Assembly: GCA_900544175.1 (NCBI GenBank)
Contig: UQUN01000003.1
Coordinates: 1 to 64,000 of the forward strand
From: an uncultured Alistipes sp.
GTDB taxonomy: Bacteria > Bacteroidota > Bacteroidia > Bacteroidales > UBA932
DNA: 64,000 nucleotides
Reading direction: 5' to 3'
A program made the position numbers and the translations under genes. The notes beneath the pieces were generated by a model. It worked only from the letters and a program-made list of their open reading frames with translations. It ran no database searches and was not told the DNA's origin. The stretch's first letter is position 1. Each line of letters begins with the position of its first letter. Positions 35,924 through 43,605 of this stretch are shown one piece after another.

Positions 35924-37308
35924 CGCATCGCCTCCACTTCATCCGCAGTCATAGGCACATACTTGCCCAGACGACGGTTGCCATTGTCAAGTATGAGGTA
36001 GTCCCTTTCCAGCCTGAGACCGCCCGCTCCCCTGAACTTCTCTATCTCGTCGTAATTGAGGAAATCCTTGAACTTACCGGAATTCTTCCAGTCGTCAATA
36101 AGTTCCGGAATAAAATACACACCGGGCTCCACCGTCAACACGTAACCCGGTTCAAGTTCTCTTGCAAGACGCAGGGACTTGAGTCCGAACTTGGTGCTCC
36201 TTGGCTTTCCGTCGTAACCGACCCATGCCTCTCCCAAAGCTTCCATGTCATGAACGTCCAGTCCAAGCATATGGCCGAGACCGTTGGGAAAGAAAAGGGC
36301 ATGGGCTCCCTCGTTCACAGCCTCATGGATATTGCCCTTCATGAGACCGATACTCTTCAGATCCTCCGCAATGACTTCGCAGGCTCTGATATGGACATCT
36401 ATGAAAGGTACACCGGGCGCCATCATCCCCACAGCTGCCGTATGGGCATGCAGCGCGATATCGTACATCATCCTCTGCTGCTGTGTAAAATGCTTTCCTA
36501 CAGGAGCCGTGACAGATATGTCTCCGGCATAGTGCATCTTGTTCTCTGCACCAGCATTCATCAGGAACATCTGCCCTTCACGCATCACGTTGCCGTACCA
36601 GTGATTGTTCAGGATCTGGCCGTCCACAGTGGCAATAAGCGGAAATGCCAGTCCGTTTCCCTTCCTTATGGCGATACTTGTCACCAGTGCAGCGACCTCA
36701 ACCTCACTCATCCCGGGATGTATCATGCTGACCATGGCCAGATTCATATCGGAGGATATGTTCACTGCATCCTCTATCTGCACCACCTCCTCCGGTGACT
36801 TATGGCTTCTGAGGCTGACAACCGCCTTCACAAAAGGGATGGACACCATGTCGTCCACCACTCCTGACGGCAGACCGGCCAGACGGAAGATCTTCACATA
36901 ATGCTCCGCCCTGTAGGCAGGAAGGAAATGCACCATCCGTCCCTTGTTTTCTGCCTTCTTAATTATAATACGTATATCGTCCGAAGATCCCACCTTGTCT
37001 ATTCCCGCCGCCTCGCACCTTTCCCTCACAGGCAGACTGCCTCTCCATACTATATTCTCAATAGTCGGCTCCTTTGTAAATACCATGGAGGTCTCCTCCT
37101 CCAGGTCTATCAGAGCCACAAGACCAGGAAAATCAAGGCCGAAGAAATACAGGAAAGTGGAGTCCTGACGGTAAGGGTAAGGATTGTCCGCATAATTCAT
37201 CCCCGTTTCGTCGTTACCTATAAACAACAGAAGCCCGGACTGATGCTGTCTCTTCATCTCTTCGAGCAGTTTCCTTCTTCTCGCGGTATAAATTTCTTTT
37301 GCAAACAT
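35920..37308 (-). CDS. Aminopeptidase P family M24B protein (pita-bread fold)
   Basis: A 462-residue cytoplasmic protein with an N-terminal creatinase-like domain and a C-terminal M24 domain, as in Xaa-Pro aminopeptidases. Metal-site segments include AGDISVTAP (Asp263), GLGHMLGLDVHDME, VEPGVYFIPELI and a Glu in GGLRLERD. The residue at the first Asp ligand position is Asn251 (NAGAE instead of DAGAE), encoded AAT, so dinuclear metal binding may be altered. It leads the operon with the redox-sensor genes (4-nt overlap with the ferredoxin gene). Confidence 0.88.
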   Translation of the reverse strand: MFAKEIYTARRRKLLEEMKRQHQSGLLLFIGNDETGMNYADNPYPYRQDSTFLYFFGLDFPGLVALIDLEEETSMVFTKEPTIENIVWRGSLPVRERCEAAGIDKVGSSDDIRIIIKKAENKGRMVHFLPAYRAEHYVKIFRLAGLPSGVVDDMVSIPFVKAVVSLRSHKSPEEVVQIEDAVNISSDMNLAMVSMIHPGMSEVEVAALVTSIAIRKGNGLAFPLIATVDGQILNNHWYGNVMREGQMFLMNAGAENKMHYAGDISVTAPVGKHFTQQQRMMYDIALHAHTAAVGMMAPGVPFIDVHIRACEVIAEDLKSIGLMKGNIHEAVNEGAHALFFPNGLGHMLGLDVHDMEALGEAWVGYDGKPRSTKFGLKSLRLARELEPGYVLTVEPGVYFIPELIDDWKNSGKFKDFLNYDEIEKFRGAGGLRLERDYLILDNGNRRLGKYVPMTADEVEAMR

Positions 37309-37336
37309 GGTAAAGGTTTTTTTCAGGTTTCGACCT

Positions 37337-37344
37337 CAAATTTA
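37337..37344 (-). promoter_or_regulatory. -7 promoter element for the pepP-like/redox-sensor operon
   Basis: Minus strand TAAATTTG matches TAnnTTTG; predicted leader about 24 nt. Confidence 0.45.
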
Positions 37345-37407
37345 AAAAATTTTATTTGCAAATGCCAATTTTTTACCACTTTCACACCGCATGGTCCATT
37401 AATGTTC

Positions 37408-37415
37408 TATATTTG
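37408..37415 (+). promoter_or_regulatory. -7 promoter element for the dipeptidyl peptidase gene
   Basis: TATATTTG matches TAnnTTTG; predicted leader about 18 nt to the ATG at 37438, which supports that start. Confidence 0.5.
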
Positions 37416-37437
37416 CACATACTTTATACAGCACGAC

Positions 37438-39684
37438 ATGAGATACATTACAGCCTTAGCCTTGTCCTGCCTGCTGGCAAGTCCGATGATCACAGACAAC
37501 GCATCAGCGCAGGAAAAAAGACTCACACTCGAGGACATCTACAAGAACAAAGAATACTCGGCCGGAAGTGTCAGCGCCTTCAGGTGGGACGATGAGGGAC
37601 ACTCGTACCTCACCATAGAGACAGACTCCCTGACCGACGGACAGGACATAGTCCTGAACGACATCCGCACCGGCAGGAAGACAGTGTCGGTACCGGCAGC
37701 GGACCTCATACCGGACGGACAGGACAAACCGCTGCAGATACACGGCTACACATGGTCACCTGACGGTTCCCGGCTTATGATATACACAAATTCCAGACAG
37801 GTGTGGAGAACAGCGAAAAGAGGTGACTACTGGCTATACACACCGGCTACGGGAAGACTCAGACAACTCGGTCTGAAAGAATTCGAGCCTTCATGGATGC
37901 AGTTCGCGAAATTCTCTCCGGACGGAACTAAAGCGGCCTATGTCTACAAGAACAATCTTTACGTGGAGGGTCTCGATGACGGAAATGTCCGCCAGCTTAC
38001 ATTCGACGGCAGCGACGAGATCATCAACGGCCAGTTCGACTGGGTATACGAGGAGGAACTGCACCAGCAGGACGGCTGGCGATGGAGTCCTGACAGCCGC
38101 AGCATCGCGTTCTGGCAGTTCGACACCAGAGGTACCGGCACATTCTACATGATCGACAACATAGACTCCGTATACTCTACAGTCATCCCCCTTCCATATC
38201 CGAAAGCCGGAACGACCAATTCCGCAGCAAGGATAGGAGTGGTGGACGTTGACGGAGACTCAGACTCCACTGCCACACGATGGTTCGACATACCCGGAGA
38301 CCCCAGGGAACATTACATAGCCCGCATGGAATTCGTCCCCGGTACTGACCTGGTCATGATCCAGCAGCTCAACCGCCTCCAGAACACCAACAGGATATTC
38401 TACGGTGACATAAGGACCATGGAGCTGGACAACTTCATGACCGAAACCGACGAGGCTTTTCTGGACATACACGACAACACCGCATGGATGGACGGCAACA
38501 AATATTTCACATGGACAAGCGAGAGGGACGGATGGAGACATCTCTACAGAATATCCGGCGACGGCGGTGACATCACACTCGTCACGGACGGAGACTTCGA
38601 CGTCATCAGCGTAGAACGCATCGACACCGAGGGCGGATACGTGTACTACATAGCATCCCCCGACAGTCCGGTGGACAGATATCTCTACCGCAGCCGTCTG
38701 GACGGAAAAGGCAGGCCGGAGAGACTCACACCGGAAGACGCACCGGCAGGACATCACGGATATGTCATTTCCCCCGATGCGAAATACGCCATGCACACGT
38801 TCAGCAACAGCGAGACTCCCACCTCGTACGAGATTGTGACTCTTCCTGGACACAGGACTGTCCGCGTCCTTGAAGACAACCATGAACTGGCCGCAAAATT
38901 CAACGCAGTCAATCCCAATCCAAAAGAATTTTTCAGAGTTGACATAGGAGACGCAGTGCTGGACGGCTGGATGATAAAGCCGGCAGACTTTGACTCTACG
39001 GCCAAATATCCTGTAATCTTCTACATCTACGGCGAGCCATGGCAGTCCACCGTACAGAACTCATGGAGCGGAGGAGATCTGTGGAGCCGCTTTCTGGCTC
39101 AGGAGGGCTACATAGTCATGAGCATTGACCCGAGAGGAGTTGCCGCACCCAGAGGACGCGAATGGCGCAAGTGCATCTACGGCAAGGTCGGCATCATCCC
39201 GCCTGCGGACCACGCCGCAGCAGTGACCGTACTCCTGCAGACGTACAGTTTCATGGACCCGGACCGTATAGGAATCTGGGGCTGGAGCGGAGGAGGCTCG
39301 TCCACAGCACATCTGATGTTCAAATACCCCTCTGTCTACTCAACGGGGATAGCCGTGGCAGGAGTATATTCCCAGTACCTCTACGACACCATTTACCAGG
39401 AAAGGTACATGGGACTGCCATCCACAAATCCGCAGGGATTCCACGACGGCTCGCCCATCAACTTTGCTTCCGGACTACAGGGAAACCTGCTGCTCATACA
39501 CGGTACAGGTGACGACAATGTCCACTACCAGAGCTGCGAGATGCTGGTCAACGAACTTATCCGCCAGAACAAGATGTTCGACATGCTGTCCTACCCCATG
39601 CGCTCGCACAGCATCAACGAGAGGGAGAACACCACATACCATCTTTACCAGTCCATGTTCAGATACTGGGAAGAGCACCTGTAA
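37438..39684 (+). CDS. Dipeptidyl peptidase IV (S9B prolyl oligopeptidase family)
   Basis: A 748-residue periplasmic serine peptidase that removes Xaa-Pro dipeptides. It has a signal peptide (start MRYITALALSC, cleavage near ASAQ), an N-terminal eight-blade beta-propeller with the EEL segment (YEEELHQQDGW) that binds the substrate amino terminus, and a C-terminal alpha/beta-hydrolase domain with catalytic Ser617 (GWSGGGS), Asp in GTGDDNVH (692/693) and His724 (RSHS). The ATG at 37438 is chosen because it opens a signal peptide and follows the promoter; upstream in-frame codons are not coding. Confidence 0.95.
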   Translation: MRYITALALSCLLASPMITDNASAQEKRLTLEDIYKNKEYSAGSVSAFRWDDEGHSYLTIETDSLTDGQDIVLNDIRTGRKTVSVPAADLIPDGQDKPLQIHGYTWSPDGSRLMIYTNSRQVWRTAKRGDYWLYTPATGRLRQLGLKEFEPSWMQFAKFSPDGTKAAYVYKNNLYVEGLDDGNVRQLTFDGSDEIINGQFDWVYEEELHQQDGWRWSPDSRSIAFWQFDTRGTGTFYMIDNIDSVYSTVIPLPYPKAGTTNSAARIGVVDVDGDSDSTATRWFDIPGDPREHYIARMEFVPGTDLVMIQQLNRLQNTNRIFYGDIRTMELDNFMTETDEAFLDIHDNTAWMDGNKYFTWTSERDGWRHLYRISGDGGDITLVTDGDFDVISVERIDTEGGYVYYIASPDSPVDRYLYRSRLDGKGRPERLTPEDAPAGHHGYVISPDAKYAMHTFSNSETPTSYEIVTLPGHRTVRVLEDNHELAAKFNAVNPNPKEFFRVDIGDAVLDGWMIKPADFDSTAKYPVIFYIYGEPWQSTVQNSWSGGDLWSRFLAQEGYIVMSIDPRGVAAPRGREWRKCIYGKVGIIPPADHAAAVTVLLQTYSFMDPDRIGIWGWSGGGSSTAHLMFKYPSVYSTGIAVAGVYSQYLYDTIYQERYMGLPSTNPQGFHDGSPINFASGLQGNLLLIHGTGDDNVHYQSCEMLVNELIRQNKMFDMLSYPMRSHSINERENTTYHLYQSMFRYWEEHL

Positions 39685-39721
39685 CAGTAGCCCTGACAGA
39701 GAGTCCACCAAACATCAGATT

Positions 39722-40060
39722 ATGGAAGATTATTTTAAAAATATAGAATGCGCCGTGACCGTATGTGACACTGAGCGCGTAATCATATACCAGAACGAGA
39801 AATCCTTGGCTGTCAACGGAGACATGTGCGGCAGGAACATGCTCGGCTGTCACAACGACCGCTCACGAGGCATAATAAGCCGCATCATCACCGAAGGTGT
39901 CTCCAATTCCTACACCATCAGCAAAAAGGGGCAGCGCAAGCTGATACACCAGACGCCATGGTATAAGGACGCAGCCGACGGCTCAGGCAGGACTGTTGCC
40001 GGCATTATCGAATTCTCCATTGTCATCCCCGAGCGGATGCCCCACTACGACCGCGGCTGA
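39722..40060 (+). CDS. Single PAS-domain protein
   Basis: A 112-residue soluble protein that looks like one PAS domain and nothing else (opening FKNIECAVTVCDTERVIIYQNEKS, closing with a beta-sheet IEFSIVIPE). PAS domains sense small molecules or redox state, or pair proteins; with no output domain it must act through a partner. It lies 37 nt downstream of the peptidase gene and may be cotranscribed. Start chosen at the ATG at 39722 where the family begins. Confidence 0.7.
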   Translation: MEDYFKNIECAVTVCDTERVIIYQNEKSLAVNGDMCGRNMLGCHNDRSRGIISRIITEGVSNSYTISKKGQRKLIHQTPWYKDAADGSGRTVAGIIEFSIVIPERMPHYDRG

Positions 40061-40076
40061 ATTTGGAAATAATCCC

Positions 40077-40084
40077 TAACTTTG
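40077..40084 (+). promoter_or_regulatory. Upstream TAACTTTG element
   Basis: TAACTTTG matches TAnnTTTG, and CTAACTTTG with a following CG is repeated 54 nt downstream. Could be a second promoter for the small ORF and the membrane protein. Confidence 0.35.
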
Positions 40085-40130
40085 TCGGTCAATACTCCAT
40101 GAGTGTTGTCCATATTTGAGAATATTTTCC

Positions 40131-40138
40131 TAACTTTG
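40131..40138 (+). promoter_or_regulatory. -7 promoter element for small ORF/membrane protein
   Basis: TAACTTTG matches TAnnTTTG; it leaves a leader of about 24 nt to the ATG at 40167, a spacing typical of other genes in this window. Confidence 0.4.
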
Positions 40139-40166
40139 CCGTGTTGAGAGATCAACGGAAATTTTG

Positions 40167-40340
40167 ATGAAAGTGTTTTCGCACTGTCCTTCTAAGAAAA
40201 TGTGGCAGTTTTCAGACACGAGGACAACTCTTGTTGACCAGTACGGGTATCATGTGGCAGATGTAGACGGCTCCGGTTTGGACCACAGCACCGGCAAACG
40301 CTACGAGAAGGGTGCAGATGGCAGCTGGAGTGATATTTAA
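40167..40340 (+). CDS. Small hypothetical protein (57 residues)
   Basis: An ATG-to-TAA frame of 57 residues, opening MKVFSHCPSKK and ending GSWSDI, with a central VADVDGSGLDHSTGK. Not recognised. In its favour are the well-placed TAACTTTG element and the position 35 nt ahead of a membrane protein gene on the same strand, in an otherwise empty 315-nt gap. No signal peptide or transmembrane segment. Confidence 0.4.
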   Translation: MKVFSHCPSKKMWQFSDTRTTLVDQYGYHVADVDGSGLDHSTGKRYEKGADGSWSDI

Positions 40341-40375
40341 ACTGACAACTGAATATATTAGAAACTTTTACCATC

Positions 40376-41740
40376 ATGGAAAACAAACCTTGGAAACAGA
40401 CTGTCGGAACACTGATGACAGCAGTCTGGATTTACACCTTGGCCGGAATATTCGGCAGCATCATCAGCGCAATTGACACTATACACAGCGGATTCGACAT
40501 CATCGGAGCCCTTACCGGTGACGGAGGAGGAAGCGGTTCCTTCATGTCGTTTTGGGAGTTCTGGGACTATATGTGTACTGTACTGGTAGTCATAGGATAT
40601 ATTCTGTTCTACCGTTCCCTGAACAGGTTCGAGAAACTCCAGCTCAACTCCAGTGATACCCGCGGGGCGCATAAAGTGAAGATTTCCTACATTCTGCTTA
40701 TACTCGCAGCTGCTGCAGGCTTAATTCCGTTCGCTGGATGGATAATCAAACTCATACTGATTATCATTTCTTACGTAAAACTGCTGAGCGGATACCGCAG
40801 TCTGAAACGCTCCGAAGTCCTGCCACAGCAGGCTCGCGACGGTTTTGCCAGACTGTACTCGTGCTCTGTATGGCTGCTGGTATTCGGGATTATAGGCTGC
40901 ATACCGGCTATCGGTCCCATAATCGAGGGTGTTGCGTCCATCGTAATCTTCTTCCTCGTCCTCTCCGGATGGAAAACTGTCCGACTCGGCGCACCGGCTC
41001 TCACCGTTGAGAAAGCCCAGAGCATAGGCTGGCAGGAAGTACCGGCAAATGTCTACAACCTGAGCCGCTTCCTGCTTCTGTTCTTCGCTCTGACTGTCAT
41101 CTGCGACATCCTGAATTTATCCACCTGTCTTGACGGAGCGAGAGATATTACGGTCGGCTATAGGTCTTATTACGCCATTCCGCTTTTAATTAACGTTATT
41201 ACTTCAGCCCTATGGTTTGTGATGTACGGTCTGCTCATATACAAATCCACTAAAACAGAAAATTATGGAATATGCAGACTCGGTCTGTATGGAACCATTA
41301 TTCTCGGAATAGGAATTATTGCAATCACTGTAGTCCAGAATTTAGTCTACTTTGATATGGAACTTTACCAAAAAGCCGTAGTAATTTACAATTGGGGTAT
41401 TGTCGCTGCCGTTTGCACAGTCGGTTGGATTCTCCTTGCCGTAGGGACAAGGACATCCTTGGGCATGAAAATATTCTTAATGGCAAGGTATCCATTGTTC
41501 TATTTATGTACATGGCTCGTGGGAACCCATATAAATTATGAAGATCCTATATCGGGGAATATGGTATATATCTCGATTATAACTGTTATTGAACTGCTGA
41601 TATTCATAATCCTGACTGTGCTGATAAAGCAATGGAGGAAATCCACAGCCTTGCCGTTAAGTCCATCACCGGACAATTATACGGATACGGAGACTCATGC
41701 GGACATGAAAGCAGCAGGAAATGACCAGTCTTACCAATAG
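40376..41740 (+). CDS. Polytopic membrane protein of unknown function
   Basis: A 454-residue inner-membrane protein with about ten predicted transmembrane helices (first around 13-33, pairs around 100-135 and 160-195, and a further set from about 230 to 430) and a polar C-terminal tail. No transporter or enzyme motif was recognised. The last ~600 nt are visibly richer in A/T than neighbouring genes, which may mean transfer or relaxed selection. A clear terminator lies 14 nt past the stop. Confidence 0.65.
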   Translation: MENKPWKQTVGTLMTAVWIYTLAGIFGSIISAIDTIHSGFDIIGALTGDGGGSGSFMSFWEFWDYMCTVLVVIGYILFYRSLNRFEKLQLNSSDTRGAHKVKISYILLILAAAAGLIPFAGWIIKLILIIISYVKLLSGYRSLKRSEVLPQQARDGFARLYSCSVWLLVFGIIGCIPAIGPIIEGVASIVIFFLVLSGWKTVRLGAPALTVEKAQSIGWQEVPANVYNLSRFLLLFFALTVICDILNLSTCLDGARDITVGYRSYYAIPLLINVITSALWFVMYGLLIYKSTKTENYGICRLGLYGTIILGIGIIAITVVQNLVYFDMELYQKAVVIYNWGIVAAVCTVGWILLAVGTRTSLGMKIFLMARYPLFYLCTWLVGTHINYEDPISGNMVYISIITVIELLIFIILTVLIKQWRKSTALPLSPSPDNYTDTETHADMKAAGNDQSYQ

Positions 41741-41753
41741 CCAGATCTTACTG

Positions 41754-41779
41754 AAGCCGGAATAATCTCCGGCTTTTTT
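41754..41779 (+). terminator. Rho-independent terminator of the membrane protein gene
   Basis: Stem AAGCCGGA (41754-41761) / TCCGGCTT (41768-41775) with a 6-nt loop, running straight into a T tract (41774-41779). It lies 14 nt after the stop codon. Confidence 0.85.
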
Positions 41780-41804
41780 ATTCTCCGACAGACAACCAAC
41801 TTGT

Positions 41805-41848
41805 ACCGCAGGCTCTGTACCAGAACCTGACGGTCCAGATAATGCGGT
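41805..41848 (+). other. Stem-loop 1 in the pre-Cof intergenic region
   Basis: Outer stem ACCGCA (41805-41810) / TGCGGT (41843-41848) and inner stem CTG-T-ACC (41815-41821) / GGT-C-CAG (41832-41838), separated by an internal loop. Single-strand loop AGAACCTGAC. Orientation and role unknown. Confidence 0.45.
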
Positions 41849-41852
41849 TGCC

Positions 41853-41887
41853 CCGGGCATTTGCAAGTAAACTTGCATTGCTCCCGG
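41853..41887 (+). other. Stem-loop 2: palindrome TGCAAGT-AA-ACTTGCA with GC clamp
   Basis: Perfect 7-bp inverted repeat TGCAAGT (41862-41868) / ACTTGCA (41871-41877) around AA, enclosed by CCGGG (41853-41857) / CCCGG (41883-41887). It overlaps the -33 area of the predicted promoter of the Cof-type gene, so it may be a protein-binding operator or an RNA hairpin. Confidence 0.5.
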
Positions 41888-41895
41888 CTTCTGCG

Positions 41896-41903
41896 TATAT
41901 TCG
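41896..41903 (+). promoter_or_regulatory. Probable -7 element for the Cof-type phosphatase/thiD pair, inside a small palindrome
   Basis: TATATTCG has one mismatch to TAnnTTTG and gives a leader of about 22 nt. It is embedded in the inverted repeat CTGCG (41891-41895) / CGCAG (41902-41906), which could be an operator. Confidence 0.35.
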
Positions 41904-41930
41904 CAGCCCGTTTGGAAATTTGAACGAGCA

Positions 41931-42716
41931 ATGATAAAAGCACTGTTTTTCGACATAGACGGCACTTTAGTCAGTTTCAAGACCCATTCTGTACCTGAAT
42001 CTACAGTAAAGGCCCTCACCGAAGCCAAGGACAGAGGTTTGAGAATATTCATCTCGACCGGAAGGCCCGGGCCGCTGATCAACAACATCGAGCCGATAGA
42101 GCATCTGATCGACGGATACATCACAGTCAACGGAGCCATATGCACAGTAAGAAGACAGATCATATCCCGTACTCCCATAGACAATGAGGACGTGCGGACA
42201 ATCATCGATGCCTCCGACCGTCTCGGCATTCCCTCTCTGATAGTAGGCGAAGACAGGGCTGTCGTGCACAACCACCGTCCCATCGTAGACAAGGTATTCG
42301 GCGAGATGCTTGCAATCAAGGGGATTGACAGAAATACCGGCACTGAGGAAATGCTATCCCGCCCGGTATTCCAGTTGACTCCTTTCTTCTCTCATGAACA
42401 GGAAACTGAAATCACCCCGTTGCTGCGTCATGCCGAGTCCACACGTTGGTGCGAGTATTTCTCCGACGTGATTTCAGCCGATGCCGACAAGGGCCGTGGA
42501 ATGGAAACCATCGCACGGTACGAGAACTTAGACATACAGGAGTGCATGGCATTCGGAGACGGAGGAAACGACATATCAATACTGCGCCGGGCAGGCACAG
42601 GAGTAGCCATGGGCAACGCCGGCACGACTGTCAAGGAAGCGGCGGACTACGTGACAGACGACATAGACAGCGAAGGAGTAGCCAAAGCCCTCAGACACTT
42701 CAACATCATCGGATGA
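41931..42716 (+). CDS. Cof-type HAD-IIB phosphatase
   Basis: A 261-residue HAD-superfamily hydrolase with motif I FFDIDGTL (nucleophile Asp8), motif II FISTGRP, and the C-terminal motif IV FGDGGNDISIL. Members hydrolyse sugar phosphates, and Cof itself acts on a thiamine-pyrimidine diphosphate, which fits the thiD gene 40 nt downstream. Substrate here is not established. Confidence 0.9.
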   Translation: MIKALFFDIDGTLVSFKTHSVPESTVKALTEAKDRGLRIFISTGRPGPLINNIEPIEHLIDGYITVNGAICTVRRQIISRTPIDNEDVRTIIDASDRLGIPSLIVGEDRAVVHNHRPIVDKVFGEMLAIKGIDRNTGTEEMLSRPVFQLTPFFSHEQETEITPLLRHAESTRWCEYFSDVISADADKGRGMETIARYENLDIQECMAFGDGGNDISILRRAGTGVAMGNAGTTVKEAADYVTDDIDSEGVAKALRHFNIIG

Positions 42717-42756
42717 CATAAGACAAACGGTATCTGTATCAGGACAACACACTGCG

Positions 42757-43605
42757 ATGGACAATAAAAAAGATTTCCCGAAAGTATTCATGATCGCCGG
42801 CAGCGAGCCACTCGGCAGCTGCGGCATACAGGCAGACATAAAAGCCGTTTCGGCATGCGGAGGATTTGCTGCAGGGGCCATAACCCTCATCGTGGACATG
42901 GACACCACCAGCGTCAAGGGCATACGGACGATGCCGACAGACCTCATACTGAGCCAGAGCCGGCACTTCCTGAACGATGTCGGAGCAGACTGCATAAAGA
43001 CCGGCATGCTCTACGACAAGCAGATAGTAGAGGCAGTAGCAGACCTGCTGCTCGGATACCCGGATGTACCCAAGGTCATCGATCCGGTAATGGTAGACTC
43101 AGGAGGCACTGCCCTGATTCAGGACGATGCCGTGGAAGCCTACCGCAGGCTGCTCTTTCCCCAGGCCGAAATCATCACCCCCAACATACACGAAGCCAGC
43201 GTACTGGCAGGAGAACCTGTCACACTCGACAATGCCGAATACATCGTACGCAACCTGGCCGCACCGGGCTGCTCGGTCATCATCAAGTCCATACCGGACG
43301 GCGACAACCTGACGGACATATTCTACAACCGCCGCACAGGGACATTGCGTAATTTCTCCAAGCACCGTATCGACACCCGCAACGTCAACGGTACCGGAGA
43401 TACGTTCGGTTCGGCCATAGCCACCTACATCGCCCGCAAGTACCCTTTGGATGCAGCCGTAGAACGGGCAGAGATCTTCATCAACGAATCCATCGCCTAT
43501 GGAGCCGGCTACCGCTTCGGTCCAGGCTACGGTCCCGTCCACCCGTTCTACCGTACCATCGACTTCTTCGAGAGAGAGGACCGCAGCCTTCACTCCTTGA
43601 AATAG
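42757..43605 (+). CDS. thiD: Hydroxymethylpyrimidine (phosphate) kinase
   Basis: A 282-residue ribokinase-fold enzyme of thiamine synthesis or salvage that phosphorylates HMP and HMP-P. Family motifs are AGSEPLGSCGIQADIKA near the N-terminus, VIDPVMVDSGG, the LFPQAEIITPNIHEASVL block, and the catalytic NVNGTGDTFGSA. A pyridoxal kinase role is the main alternative. It overlaps the convergent murF-alr gene by 16 nt at the 3' ends. Confidence 0.87.
   Translation: MDNKKDFPKVFMIAGSEPLGSCGIQADIKAVSACGGFAAGAITLIVDMDTTSVKGIRTMPTDLILSQSRHFLNDVGADCIKTGMLYDKQIVEAVADLLLGYPDVPKVIDPVMVDSGGTALIQDDAVEAYRRLLFPQAEIITPNIHEASVLAGEPVTLDNAEYIVRNLAAPGCSVIIKSIPDGDNLTDIFYNRRTGTLRNFSKHRIDTRNVNGTGDTFGSAIATYIARKYPLDAAVERAEIFINESIAYGAGYRFGPGYGPVHPFYRTIDFFEREDRSLHSLK

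Noticed and set aside
41818..41848. Similarity to the 3' half of a TPP riboswitch (GAACCTGA and GATAATGC)
   Set aside because: Tempting because thiD lies downstream, but the CTGAGA half is missing, the bases between differ, and the same bases pair in a simpler local hairpin. A covariance-model search would settle it.
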